Shown here piece by piece: positions 7,353-15,262 of a stretch of DNA of 41,470 nucleotides; the first letter of the stretch is position 1, and every line of letters begins with the position of its first letter. The stretch spans positions 1 through 41,470 of the forward strand of contig JAKVBA010000001.1 in NCBI GenBank assembly GCA_022447525.1, written 5' to 3'. Both the position numbers and the translations under genes were made by a program. The DNA is from Gammaproteobacteria bacterium (GTDB taxonomy: Bacteria > Pseudomonadota > Gammaproteobacteria > Arenicellales > Arenicellaceae). The notes below the pieces were generated by a model. The model worked only from the letters and a program-made list of their open reading frames with translations, was not told the origin of the DNA and ran no database searches.

Positions 7353-8336
7353 ATGAGTAACAAAATTGAGTTTCAATCGGTTAATAGCCAACTTGTTTTT
7401 GATGAAGGTGTTTTTCCTTTAGTGGTTACACCCCCACAAGCAAATATAACTCTGGAACAATCCAAGCAGTGGATCAGGGATAATCTCCATACTCTTGAAC
7501 TTGAACTTGCTAGAGCCGGCGCGATTTTGTTTCGCGGCTTTCCTATGGACAGTGCAGAGACCTTCGATGAATTTTCAGCGGCGTTTGATTACCCAAGTTT
7601 TACCTACAAAGAATCGCTTTCGAACGCGGTTAGGATAAATTTCACTGAGCGAGTCTTTACCGCCAATGAAGCGCCAAAAGACGTAGAGATATATCTTCAC
7701 CATGAAATGGCACAAACGCCGGTATCGCCAGATAAACTCTTCTTTTTTTGCAAGTCTGCGGCCGAGCAAGGTGGCGCAACTCCTATCTGTAGGTCAGACA
7801 AGCTCTACCAAGCTCTGAAAGATCGAGATTCAGAATTGGCCTTGGAGTTTTTTGACAAGGGTCTAAAATACACCACTCATATGCCATTCGAAGATAATCA
7901 TGCGTCAGGCCAGGGCAGAAGCTGGAAAGGAACTTTGAGCGTAGAAACACAAGCCGAGGCTGAGAAAAAGCTGGCTCAATTAGGGTACTCTTGGGAGTGG
8001 ATGAGCGATAAAAGCTTGAAAGCCATTACACCAGTATTGCCAGCTGTACGCACCTTAGAAAATGGCACTGACGTTTTTTATAATCAGCTGGTAGCTGCTT
8101 ATCTAGGATGGAAGGGAGTAAAAGAGGAGCCCTCAAAGGCCATCACCTTTGGTGATGATTCTCATATTTCCGTTGAGGCCCTTGATTTGGTCGTATCTTT
8201 ATCTCGAGAGTTTACCTTTGACCTTCAATGGCAAGATGGCGATATGGCCCTGATAGACAATAAAATGACCATGCATGGCCGTCGCCCCTTTGCTGGAGAA
8301 CGCAAGCGTCAAGTTTTGGTAGCATTAGCTGCTTAG
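7353..8336 (+). CDS. Fe(II)/2-oxoglutarate-dependent dioxygenase (TauD/TfdA superfamily, SyrP-like)
   Basis: This 327-residue enzyme belongs to the clavaminate-synthase-like branch that includes SyrP and the plant protein At3g21360. It shares RVFTANE, LHHEMAQ and RRPF with that branch. The iron ligands should be H116 and E118 (HHEMAQ) and the distal H308 (MHGRRPF), with R319 as the likely 2-oxoglutarate anchor. The acidic ligand is Glu instead of the usual Asp, as in At3g21360. Such enzymes use O2 and 2-oxoglutarate to hydroxylate a carbon; if that carbon bears a sulfonate or similar group, an aldehyde is released. A GAGGAC ribosome binding site precedes ATG 7353. Being paired with a sugar reductase and a glycosidase, it probably acts on a sugar. 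The substrate is not known. Confidence 0.9.
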   Translation: MSNKIEFQSVNSQLVFDEGVFPLVVTPPQANITLEQSKQWIRDNLHTLELELARAGAILFRGFPMDSAETFDEFSAAFDYPSFTYKESLSNAVRINFTERVFTANEAPKDVEIYLHHEMAQTPVSPDKLFFFCKSAAEQGGATPICRSDKLYQALKDRDSELALEFFDKGLKYTTHMPFEDNHASGQGRSWKGTLSVETQAEAEKKLAQLGYSWEWMSDKSLKAITPVLPAVRTLENGTDVFYNQLVAAYLGWKGVKEEPSKAITFGDDSHISVEALDLVVSLSREFTFDLQWQDGDMALIDNKMTMHGRRPFAGERKRQVLVALAA

Positions 8337-8354
8337 AATTAGTGCCTTAGAATT

Positions 8355-8380
8355 GGGTCCTTACCCTCGGGCCCCTTTTT
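8355..8380 (+). terminator. Rho-independent terminator after the dioxygenase gene
   Basis: GGGTCC at 8355-8360 pairs with GGGCCC at 8369-8374 (one G-U pair) around an 8-base loop and is followed by CTTTTT. It lies 19 bp after the dioxygenase stop and ends the rightward operon. Confidence 0.75.
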
Positions 8381-8440
8381 AACAGTCGTTATTAAAAATA
8401 ATATCGGCAAAAGTAGGTTACTTGTTCCGCTAATAACAGT

Positions 8441-9733
8441 TTAATCTGTTGGTGTTTTTTGAAGAGCTGCAAGAAAAAAGCCATCCGTTCCAGTTTTGCT
8501 GGGGTAGGTCCTTAGTTGTGAGGCGCTAACGTCTAACAAAGATTGATCAAAATCTAAATCACTAAAATAATCTGGCATAGCTTTGAAAGCCTCATGGTTT
8601 GATAGGAATCGTTCCACCTGCTTTTCATTTTCATCTGTCAACAAGGAGCAAGTGGCGTATAGCAAAACCCCACCAGACTTTACCAGTCTTTGCGCACTGC
8701 GTAGTATCGAATACTGCGTATCGAGCAGGTTTTCCAAATCCGCTTGCGTTAAATTCCATCTACTATCTGGGCTTCTTCGCCAGGTTCCAGTTCCAGAGCA
8801 TGGTGCATCTATCAACACAACATCCGCAGCTCCTTGATGCTTCTTTACCCATTTATCATTTTCGGAACTCAGCACATGAGTTCGCACATTGTGTACCCCC
8901 GCCCTTCTTGTACGCTTGCTCAGTTGCGCTAATCGCTTAGAATGAACATCACAGGCGTAAATAGTCCCCTTATTTTGCATCATAGCCGCCATAGCTAATG
9001 TCTTGCCGCCAGCGCCAGCGCAAAAGTCGACTACCTTTTGACTTGGTTTAACCTTGCTAACCAAAGCCAAGAGCTGAGAACCTTCATCTTGTACTTCAAT
9101 CCAACCGTCTTTGAATGCTTGGGTTCCAAAAAGCGCAACTCTTTTATCAAAGCGCAGCCCCCACGGAGATATGGGTGTCTTTTGCGGGCACAAATTTACC
9201 TTTTTCAGAAAGTGGCTCACTTGCTTTACTGTACTTTTTAGTGTGTTTACTCTTATATCTGTTGTAGCTTGCTCATTCGAAGCTCTCATTTCTGATTCGT
9301 ACATATCACCCAAGGAATGTTGCAGTCTTTCCTGCAACCATTCCGGCACGTTTAACTGTACAAACAGCGGTGCATCACTCAAATCAGCAAAATCAATCAA
9401 ATCGATGGCTTTTTTATCGGACTCAGACAAGGGCTTCGGGCCATGACCTTGACCATTAAAATAACTGTCAGTTCTGAGCCCGAGATGCCTTAGTAGTACG
9501 GCTCCCAGGCGTCTGCTATTGGGAGGAATGCCTACCTTATTTAGTAAGTAGCCAAAACAAAGCTTGTTTCGTAAGATCAAATAGAAATATTCAGATATAA
9601 CCGCCTTGTCCTTAGAACCTATGTAGCGCCTGTGCTTAAAGTAGTTTGCCATCGTGCGATCCGCTGGGTAAGCGCGATCAGAAATCTCATCAAGTAATTC
9701 GATGACGGCTTGTATTTGTGCTGGTGCTTGCAT
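8441..9733 (-). CDS. RsmB/NOP-family RNA (cytosine-5)-methyltransferase
   Basis: This 430-residue protein has an N-terminal NusB-like helical region (about 1-145) and a C-terminal Rossmann methyltransferase. The SAM loop is VVDFCAGAGGKT (234-245). The two catalytic cysteines of the m5C class are C312 in APCSGTG and C362 in ATCSLL. It should methylate a cytosine in rRNA, probably 16S, using SAM. The family is firm, but whether it equals RsmB or a paralogue with another target cannot be told from sequence alone. It faces the dioxygenase gene tail to tail and is a stand-alone gene. ATG 9733 has no clear ribosome binding site. Confidence 0.88.
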   Translation of the reverse strand: MQAPAQIQAVIELLDEISDRAYPADRTMANYFKHRRYIGSKDKAVISEYFYLILRNKLCFGYLLNKVGIPPNSRRLGAVLLRHLGLRTDSYFNGQGHGPKPLSESDKKAIDLIDFADLSDAPLFVQLNVPEWLQERLQHSLGDMYESEMRASNEQATTDIRVNTLKSTVKQVSHFLKKVNLCPQKTPISPWGLRFDKRVALFGTQAFKDGWIEVQDEGSQLLALVSKVKPSQKVVDFCAGAGGKTLAMAAMMQNKGTIYACDVHSKRLAQLSKRTRRAGVHNVRTHVLSSENDKWVKKHQGAADVVLIDAPCSGTGTWRRSPDSRWNLTQADLENLLDTQYSILRSAQRLVKSGGVLLYATCSLLTDENEKQVERFLSNHEAFKAMPDYFSDLDFDQSLLDVSASQLRTYPSKTGTDGFFLAALQKTPTD

Positions 9734-9805
9734 GCGCGCGACTATAGCATGAATACAGTAACCTAACAGTTAGTAATTCGTTGCAAAGTTTTTACTAAAG
9801 AATGT

Positions 9806-9812
9806 CTTGAAA
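9806..9812 (+). promoter_or_regulatory. Possible sigma32-type -35 element
   Basis: CTTGAAA matches the -35 of heat-shock (sigma32) promoters and lies about 146 bp upstream of the small heat-shock gene. No good CCCCAT-like -10 is visible 13-17 bases downstream, so the call is tentative. Confidence 0.3.
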
Positions 9813-9957
9813 TACCATTTTTTATCATTAAATAACAAAACGTGATGCTTACGAGATCACGAAAACATAGCTAACCAAGGTTGCTCGCTAGGAGAGCCTT
9901 GCATTAGTAAATTTAACCAACATTTATGGCCTAACAAGGCATAACTGGAGATATATA

Positions 9958-10422
9958 ATGAATAGAATCGATCTTTCCCCTCTATACCGCAGCAGCATTG
10001 GATACGACCGTTTTGGCTCTCTTTTAGACGCTGCATTCCAAACCGAAAAAACATCAGCGAGCTACCCTCCTTACAATATTGAAGTGGTGGCCGAAAATCA
10101 GTATTCAATCACCCTCGCACTCGCAGGCTTTAATGAAGAAGAGCTTGATATTCAAGTCGAGAACGGTGTCCTAACCGTGAATGGCAAAAAAGAATCAGCA
10201 AAAGAGCCAAAAAACTTTTTGCATCAAGGCATCGCGAATAGATCGTTTGAGCGTAAATTTAACCTAGCGGACCACATCGAAGTAGTCGACGCAGAGTTGG
10301 TTAATGGTTTGCTGACTATTTCTTTAGTCAAAGAGGTACCCGAAGCAATGAAACCAAAAAAGATTGCGATCGGATCATCTAGCGCCAAGGTAATTCAGCA
10401 TAAAAATGGCGAGGCTGCCTGA
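9958..10422 (+). CDS. ibpA: Small heat-shock protein, Hsp20/IbpA type
   Basis: This 154-residue ATP-independent chaperone holds unfolding proteins in the cytoplasm until the DnaK and ClpB systems act. The alpha-crystallin domain spans about 38-135, with the family strands ALAGFNEEELDIQ and ENGVLTVNGKKE. The N-terminus (LSPLYRSSIGYDRFGSLLDA) is typical of IbpA. A GGAG 8 bases before ATG 9958 serves as the ribosome binding site. The long leader contains a hairpin-prone AAGG...CCTT segment at about 9878-9900. A thermosensor is possible, but I see no clean ROSE or fourU motif. A strong terminator follows. The symbol is by family resemblance; ibpA and hspA paralogues cannot be separated here. Confidence 0.9.
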   Translation: MNRIDLSPLYRSSIGYDRFGSLLDAAFQTEKTSASYPPYNIEVVAENQYSITLALAGFNEEELDIQVENGVLTVNGKKESAKEPKNFLHQGIANRSFERKFNLADHIEVVDAELVNGLLTISLVKEVPEAMKPKKIAIGSSSAKVIQHKNGEAA

Positions 10423-10450
10423 ACCTAATCTCTGAGCTATTGAAACTGGA

Positions 10451-10477
10451 AAGGCCGTCAATTTGACGGCCTTTTTT
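10451..10477 (+). terminator. Rho-independent terminator after the heat-shock gene
   Basis: AAGGCCGTCA at 10451-10460 pairs perfectly with TGACGGCCTT at 10464-10473 around a 3-base loop and continues into a run of six T. It also lies past the end of recR on the other strand, but there only two T follow the stem. Confidence 0.9.
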
Positions 10478-10497
10478 CTTATTTGAGTTTAAGCTTA

Positions 10498-11097
10498 TTA
10501 ACGGGCTGAGCGCCTATCCTTAAAAGCTGCAGCCAAAGTTCTTTGATCCATGTATTCTAGCTCACCGCCGACCGGTACACCTCTTGCAAGCCTGGTAATT
10601 TCAACATCGTATGGCTCAAGTAGTTGAGTTGTATAATCCGCCGTTGCCTCCCCCTCAGCGGTTATATTCGTTGCAATAACCACCTCACGAATCTCATTTT
10701 CAGCTATCGTTCTGCTTAATTTTTTAAAGCCTAGTTTGTCTGGTCCAATACCTTCTAATGGCGATAGGCGCCCCATTAAAACAAAGTAAAGACCATTATA
10801 AGCTCCGATTTGCTCTATAGCCTCGAGATCAGCTGGTGTTTCAACGACACAAAGGACGCCTTGATCTCGTTTTGGTGAAGCGCAAATCTCACATAGTTCT
10901 GATTCGCAAAACGTATTACAACGTTCACAGCTTCTTACCGTTTGTAATGCGGTTTGTAAAGCATCGGCAATTTGTTTAGCACCCTCCCTGTTTCTCTCCA
11001 TGAGATGAAACGCCATTCTTTGGGCATTTTTTGGGCCCACTCCAGGCAGTGCTTTTAAAGCGGTTTTCAGTGCTTCTATGGCTGCAGAGGTTGTCAT
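10498..11097 (-). CDS. recR: Recombination mediator RecR
   Basis: This 199-residue DNA repair protein works with RecO (38263-39000 here) and RecF to load RecA on SSB-coated gaps. The N-terminal helix-hairpin-helix is at LPGVGPKNAQR (18-28). The four-cysteine zinc finger is CERCNTFC...CEIC (about 56-72). The Toprim domain (about 80-175) starts at GVLCVVETPADLEAIE. Length is normal. It is the last gene of dnaX-ybaB-recR, a conserved order, and begins 21 bp after the ybaB stop. Confidence 0.97.
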   Translation of the reverse strand: MTTSAAIEALKTALKALPGVGPKNAQRMAFHLMERNREGAKQIADALQTALQTVRSCERCNTFCESELCEICASPKRDQGVLCVVETPADLEAIEQIGAYNGLYFVLMGRLSPLEGIGPDKLGFKKLSRTIAENEIREVVIATNITAEGEATADYTTQLLEPYDVEITRLARGVPVGGELEYMDQRTLAAAFKDRRSAR

Positions 11098-11118
11098 GCA
11101 CTAAGTCCCTCGACCATT

Positions 11119-11448
11119 CTAAAATGGCATTTTCATACCAGGAATGTTCAAACCTCCAGTCAAACCCGCCATTTTTTCCTGTGTTGTTTTTTCAACTTTA
11201 CGAACTGCGTCGTTCATGGCGGCCGCGACTAAATCTTCTAGAACATCTTTATCTTCGACATCTCCGACTAACTCTGGGTCGATCTCAACACGTTTCACAT
11301 CGTGCCTGCAGGTCATAGTTAACTTAACCATGCCGCCGCCAGATTCTCCAACCACCTCAATATTTCCCAATTCTTCCTGCGCTTTTTGCATATTTTCTTG
11401 CATGGCCTGCGCTTGCTTCATGATATTGCCAAGACCGCCTTTCATCAT
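11119..11448 (-). CDS. ybaB: Nucleoid-associated protein YbaB/EbfC
   Basis: This 109-residue small DNA-binding protein is of the YbaB/EbfC family, which forms dimers with tweezer-like arms. Family features are [24 protein letters not shown]-like N-terminal helices and the core strand [21 protein letters not shown]. The C-terminus ends with the usual Gly/Met-rich tail ([14 protein letters not shown]). It sits between dnaX (103 bp upstream) and recR (21 bp downstream), the conserved position. Either ATG of the ATGATG at 11448 could be the start. Confidence 0.95.
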   Translation of the reverse strand: MMKGGLGNIMKQAQAMQENMQKAQEELGNIEVVGESGGGMVKLTMTCRHDVKRVEIDPELVGDVEDKDVLEDLVAAAMNDAVRKVEKTTQEKMAGLTGGLNIPGMKMPF

Positions 11449-11551
11449 AATATATACCTATCTTTTTTCTCTATTTAAATCAAAATCTTATGCAGAGCAT
11501 TTGATTTAAACTATTTCGTTTTATGCCAAGTCAAATGTTAGCTATTCAAAC

Positions 11552-13531
11552 CTAAGCGTCTATTGGTTTGATCGAATTTTCTTTAATCGAGGCACCAAAT
11601 GCGGATATTATAGACTTCACCCCGGGATCATTGCGTATTTGCTCTCGGACTTTTTCCTGCTGTTCAAAACCTAGTCTGGATAGACACTCCGATGGTGTCT
11701 CACGATTACTATCGTCAATATCCAGCGACACCTTGATTTCGCTATTCACCGCCAGCCTGACAGCCGATTGAATGGTTTTATACCTGTCATCGCTATATAG
11801 ATGCTCAAGTTTTGGTGATAAACAGAGATCTATTCGTTCTTCATTTATTCGATCCGCTGCGCAATTCATGGCCAGCTCCTTAGCCATACCTACCAATGTC
11901 GTTTGCTCTATAAGCTCACCCCATTCGTTATTTCCAGCTAAAGTTACCGCAATTAGGTTGTCCAAACTCGCAGATGAGCCCGCAGTCTGACCAGGAGTAT
12001 TATCTAACGCCAACTCCGAGTCAGCGCTGCTGTGCGATCGTTGATTTACCACTACACTCGAGTCTGTGCTGGCTTTTTGATTCGCTAATGAATTATCGTT
12101 TGACTCTTTTATGTTCTCATACGCTGAGAGCTCGTTTTCAGCACTCGTCGAAATTTCAATTGGTGGAGCTGAAGGGACATCATATAGCGCTTTCGCGCCC
12201 ATCGTTGATTGTGAGGTCGAATCAACAATCTCTTGTTTTTGTGGCTCACGCTCTTCTTTGTTGTTCGCAGTGCTTGGAGTTTTGTCGACGACTACATCAG
12301 CTACTTTTGAGTCTACTTGGTCAAATTTAGCTGTTTTTTTTTCCGTCAAAACCGACGAATCAGAAACGGATCGATCTTCAAGGTTTGAAGTCTGCTCAGA
12401 CCTATTCGAATCCAAAGAAAGGCCCTTGATGCCTGAGGCGGCGCGGTCGGCGGGTTCAAATGCGAGCATTCTCAACAACGCCATTTCGAACCCTACCCTC
12501 CGACTGGGAGCAAGTGAGATATCTTTTTTACTTATCAGACCGATTTGATAAAACAATTGCAATGTTTCCGCATCAAAATTCGACACAAACTCTTTGAGCT
12601 TCTGATCAGAAAATTGAGATTGGTTCGCAATATTCTTAGTAACTTGAGCCAAGGATATATGGTAAAGAGCCATCAAAAGATCATCTAAGGCAGTTGTAAA
12701 ATCAACCGCATTATTTGCCATCTCGGCGATCACATGGAGCGCTAAATCTACGTCTCTTAGACATAAAGCTTCGACGATTTTCTGAGTATGCTCAGACTTA
12801 ATCGACCCTAACATACCTCGAACATTATCAAGTCTAACTTCACCACTGCCTTGTGCGATTGCCTGATCGAGCAGGCTCAGACCGTCTCTCATACTGCCAT
12901 CGGCTGCGCGAGAGATTTCAGTCAACGCGGGTATATCGTAGGCAATGTCTTCGCTGTTTAGAATTTTAACAAGTTGGTTTTCAACTTGCTCAGGCCGCAT
13001 TGCACGTAAATTAAACTGTAAACATCTCGATAAAATAGTGACCGGCAACTTTTGCGGGTCAGTGGTAGCAAATAGAAATTTGACGTGCTCTGGAGGCTCT
13101 TCCAAAGTTTTTAAAAGTGCGTTAAAACTGTGCCCAGAGAACATATGAACTTCGTCTATGAGATAGACTTTGTACTTACCTGAAGTAGGCGCATATTGAA
13201 CGTTTTCTAATAACTCTCTGGTTTCATCTACTTTCGTTCTTGATGCCGCGTCGACTTCGATTAAATCAACGTATCGACCTTCGTCAATAGACAAACAAGT
13301 GCCACATTTTTGACATGGTTCAGCGCTAGTTCCTTCTTCGCAATTCAATGATTTAGCAAAAATTCTTGCTAATGTAGTTTTGCCCACACCTCTGGTGCCA
13401 GTAAACAAAAAAGCATGATGAATGCGACCTGTATCAAGTGCGTTTGATAATGCTTGCACCACATGCTGCTGTCCGACAACTTCGGAAAATGCTTTAGGAC
13501 GCCACTTTCGGGCAAGTGCAAGATAGGACAT
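11552..13531 (-). CDS. dnaX: DNA polymerase III subunits tau and (by frameshift) gamma
   Basis: This 659-residue clamp-loader ATPase has Walker A GTRGVGKT (45-52), zinc cysteines C64, C73, C76 and C79, DEVHM (126-130) and the sensor SRC (168-170). Together these mark domains I-II, with domain III to about 370. Residues about 375-525 form a low-complexity linker rich in Ser, Asp and Glu. The C-terminal part (about 525-659) should bind DnaB and the polymerase alpha subunit. At codons 397-400 (plus coordinates 12334-12342) the mRNA has nine A in a row, read GAA AAA AAA ACA. A -1 slip there gives Asn-Ser-stop, a 401-residue gamma form. The gene leads dnaX-ybaB-recR, with the 4.5S RNA gene just upstream. 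Confidence 0.97.
   Translation of the reverse strand: MSYLALARKWRPKAFSEVVGQQHVVQALSNALDTGRIHHAFLFTGTRGVGKTTLARIFAKSLNCEEGTSAEPCQKCGTCLSIDEGRYVDLIEVDAASRTKVDETRELLENVQYAPTSGKYKVYLIDEVHMFSGHSFNALLKTLEEPPEHVKFLFATTDPQKLPVTILSRCLQFNLRAMRPEQVENQLVKILNSEDIAYDIPALTEISRAADGSMRDGLSLLDQAIAQGSGEVRLDNVRGMLGSIKSEHTQKIVEALCLRDVDLALHVIAEMANNAVDFTTALDDLLMALYHISLAQVTKNIANQSQFSDQKLKEFVSNFDAETLQLFYQIGLISKKDISLAPSRRVGFEMALLRMLAFEPADRAASGIKGLSLDSNRSEQTSNLEDRSVSDSSVLTEKKTAKFDQVDSKVADVVVDKTPSTANNKEEREPQKQEIVDSTSQSTMGAKALYDVPSAPPIEISTSAENELSAYENIKESNDNSLANQKASTDSSVVVNQRSHSSADSELALDNTPGQTAGSSASLDNLIAVTLAGNNEWGELIEQTTLVGMAKELAMNCAADRINEERIDLCLSPKLEHLYSDDRYKTIQSAVRLAVNSEIKVSLDIDDSNRETPSECLSRLGFEQQEKVREQIRNDPGVKSIISAFGASIKENSIKPIDA
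12295..12342 (-). promoter_or_regulatory. Candidate -1 frameshift site in dnaX with following hairpin
   Basis: On the coding strand, nine A (12342 down to 12334) contain the heptamer A AAA AAA in the correct phase. The -1 frame then reads AAC AGC TAA. Directly downstream, CAGCTA pairs with TAGCTG, and inside that TTTGA pairs with TCAAA, separated by a 2x2 internal loop and closed by a 10-base loop. No SD-like stimulator is visible upstream. The hairpin starts only one base after the heptamer, closer than in classical sites, so slippage by RNA polymerase is an alternative mechanism. Confidence 0.7.
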
Positions 13532-13678
13532 TTAATTAGGTAGTGTATACGCTCTTACTGTAACCAAAAGCATGCTCTAAAACCGCAACAAGCACAAGCC
13601 TATTTATCCCTTGATTATTGTTGTGGTTTGTTGGCATCAAACACGCAATATTATTATTTATACAAAAGAGTTGAAAAT

Positions 13679-13785
13679 GATGACGGCTAACCTGATCACA
13701 GCACCCGAATTAGCTGCTACGGCTGCTCCCTTCCGGGCCTGACCGGGTTCACAACCTATCGCCACTATGGAGACTAGCCGCCACC
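13679..13785 (-). ncRNA. ffs: 4.5S signal recognition particle RNA (small SRP RNA)
   Basis: The minus strand contains the conserved SRP hairpin GGTCAGGCCCGGAAGGGAGC, including the GGAAG tetraloop region that binds Ffh. The ends pair: GGTGGCGGCTA (5') with TAGCCGTCATC (3'), giving an RNA of about 107 bases. The ends are set by this pairing, so they may be off by a few bases. The gene lies upstream of dnaX and divergent from xseA. Confidence 0.95.
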
Positions 13786-13792
13786 GCGGGCG

Positions 13793-13798
13793 ATTATA
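13793..13798 (-). promoter_or_regulatory. -10 element of the 4.5S RNA promoter
   Basis: A perfect TATAAT on the minus strand lies 7 bases upstream of the deduced RNA 5' end. I see no good -35 at 16-18 bases upstream. Confidence 0.55.
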
Positions 13799-13923
13799 AC
13801 CAACCTCTTTCAGGAAGCCTACTATTGATTTAAATTTTATCTACCGATCAATAAAATTATTCACGACTGAGAGAGAAATTACCGGTAAGATTCAGAGATC
13901 ACCCAAAGTGTAGAAAAGAAAAA

Positions 13924-15258
13924 ATGAATCAAGCTCAGACCATCTATCAAGTCAGCGATCTAACCAATGAAATGCGAAAATTGATGGAGGTTTCTTATCC
14001 AGAAATATGGATCGAGGGAGAGCTGTCATCACTCAGCGCGCCAGCTTCTGGACACTTGTATTTTAGTCTAAAGGATGAAAAATCTCAGTTGAGATGCGCG
14101 ATGTTTAAAGGAAGAGCATCTGTCTCTCGCTATAAGCCCAAAACCGGTGATTTAGTGCGGGTGAGAGCTAAGATTTCAGTTTATACCGCCCGAGGAGACC
14201 TACAATGCATCGTTCAACATATTGAAGAGGCCGGAGAGGGGTTATTACAACGCCGATTTGAAGAATTAAAACACGAGCTGAATCGACAGGGATTGTTTGA
14301 TACTAAGTATAAAAAAGCCATACCAAACTACCCCAGCCATATAGGTGTGGTTACTTCTCCCTCGGGAGCTGCGGTTAAAGACGTTTTAACGACGCTTAAG
14401 CGTCGTTGCGCAGGAATTCCCGTCACTATCTATCCAGCGGTAGTTCAAGGTGATGGCGCCGCAAAATCGCTAAATCAAGCGCTACGTGATGTGGTTAAAG
14501 ATAACAAGGCCGATGTAATCATACTCACTAGAGGAGGAGGTTCATTAGAGGACCTTTGGTGCTTTAATCATGATGGCTTAGCGCAAACAATATTTGACTG
14601 CCCAATCCCAATTGTCTGCGGTGTTGGCCATGAAGTAGACATCACCATCGCAGATTTAGTCGCCGATGCAAGAGCGGCAACACCGACAGCAGCAGCAGAA
14701 CTAATCAGTCCTGATTCACAACAATTGACATATAATTTAGCCAGGCTAGGCAAACGCTTACCTAATCTGATGCAACGATCAATTGCCAATTTGTCTCAGG
14801 CTGTTGACCTAAATGGTCGACAAATTAGACACCCAAAACAAATGCTAAATTTGCAAAAGGAAAAGCTAAAAACAAGTCAAAGACGACTTGGCTATCTAAT
14901 ACAGCAAACACCAAAATGGCAGAGATCGAGCTATCAAGCATTATCAAGGCGTTTGACCACTTTGGCCCCGCAAAAGCTTATAATCTCCGAGCTTGATAAA
15001 ATTAGCTCTCTATCTAGCAGGTTGCTTTCTGGATACACCAACAATAATCGATTGCGTCACAATAAGTTTGAGGCTGTAGCCAGCCAACTCAATGCAGTAA
15101 GCCCACTTGCAACCTTAGGAAGAGGTTTCTCGATAACAAGAAACGAGCAAGGCGATATCGTAAGAGATGCTGAGCAACTGGAGTCTGGTTCGAAGGTATC
15201 AGTCCAGTTAGGGCAAGGCAGCGTTGCTTGCACCGTCGACGAGACAAACAAGGAGTAA
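13924..15258 (+). CDS. xseA: Exodeoxyribonuclease VII large subunit
   Basis: This 444-residue catalytic subunit of ExoVII degrades single-stranded DNA from both ends together with XseB. An N-terminal OB fold (about 6-100) contains WIEGELSSLSAPASGHLYFS. The catalytic domain (about 125-310) has VVTSPSGAAVKDVLTTLKRR, the GGGSLEDLW motif and the GVGHEVDITIADLVADARAATPT region, all diagnostic. The rest is a long helical region ending in the usual LGRGFSI segment. The start ATG has only an A-rich leader. The next gene starts 4 bp beyond the stop, with its ribosome binding site inside the xseA end, so they are co-transcribed. xseB is not in this window. Confidence 0.97.
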   Translation: MNQAQTIYQVSDLTNEMRKLMEVSYPEIWIEGELSSLSAPASGHLYFSLKDEKSQLRCAMFKGRASVSRYKPKTGDLVRVRAKISVYTARGDLQCIVQHIEEAGEGLLQRRFEELKHELNRQGLFDTKYKKAIPNYPSHIGVVTSPSGAAVKDVLTTLKRRCAGIPVTIYPAVVQGDGAAKSLNQALRDVVKDNKADVIILTRGGGSLEDLWCFNHDGLAQTIFDCPIPIVCGVGHEVDITIADLVADARAATPTAAAELISPDSQQLTYNLARLGKRLPNLMQRSIANLSQAVDLNGRQIRHPKQMLNLQKEKLKTSQRRLGYLIQQTPKWQRSSYQALSRRLTTLAPQKLIISELDKISSLSSRLLSGYTNNNRLRHNKFEAVASQLNAVSPLATLGRGFSITRNEQGDIVRDAEQLESGSKVSVQLGQGSVACTVDETNKE

Positions 15259-15262
15259 AAAG

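Noticed and set aside
1212-8336. Calling the locus sulfoquinovose degradation outright and assigning those gene names
   Set aside because: The GH31 lacks the expected substrate residues by eye, no sulfite-handling gene is nearby, and the substrate cannot be read from the sequence.
9878-9957. ROSE or fourU RNA thermometer before the small heat-shock gene
   Set aside because: A hairpin is possible (AAGG...CCTT), but I could not find an anti-SD segment pairing convincingly with the GGAG at the start codon.
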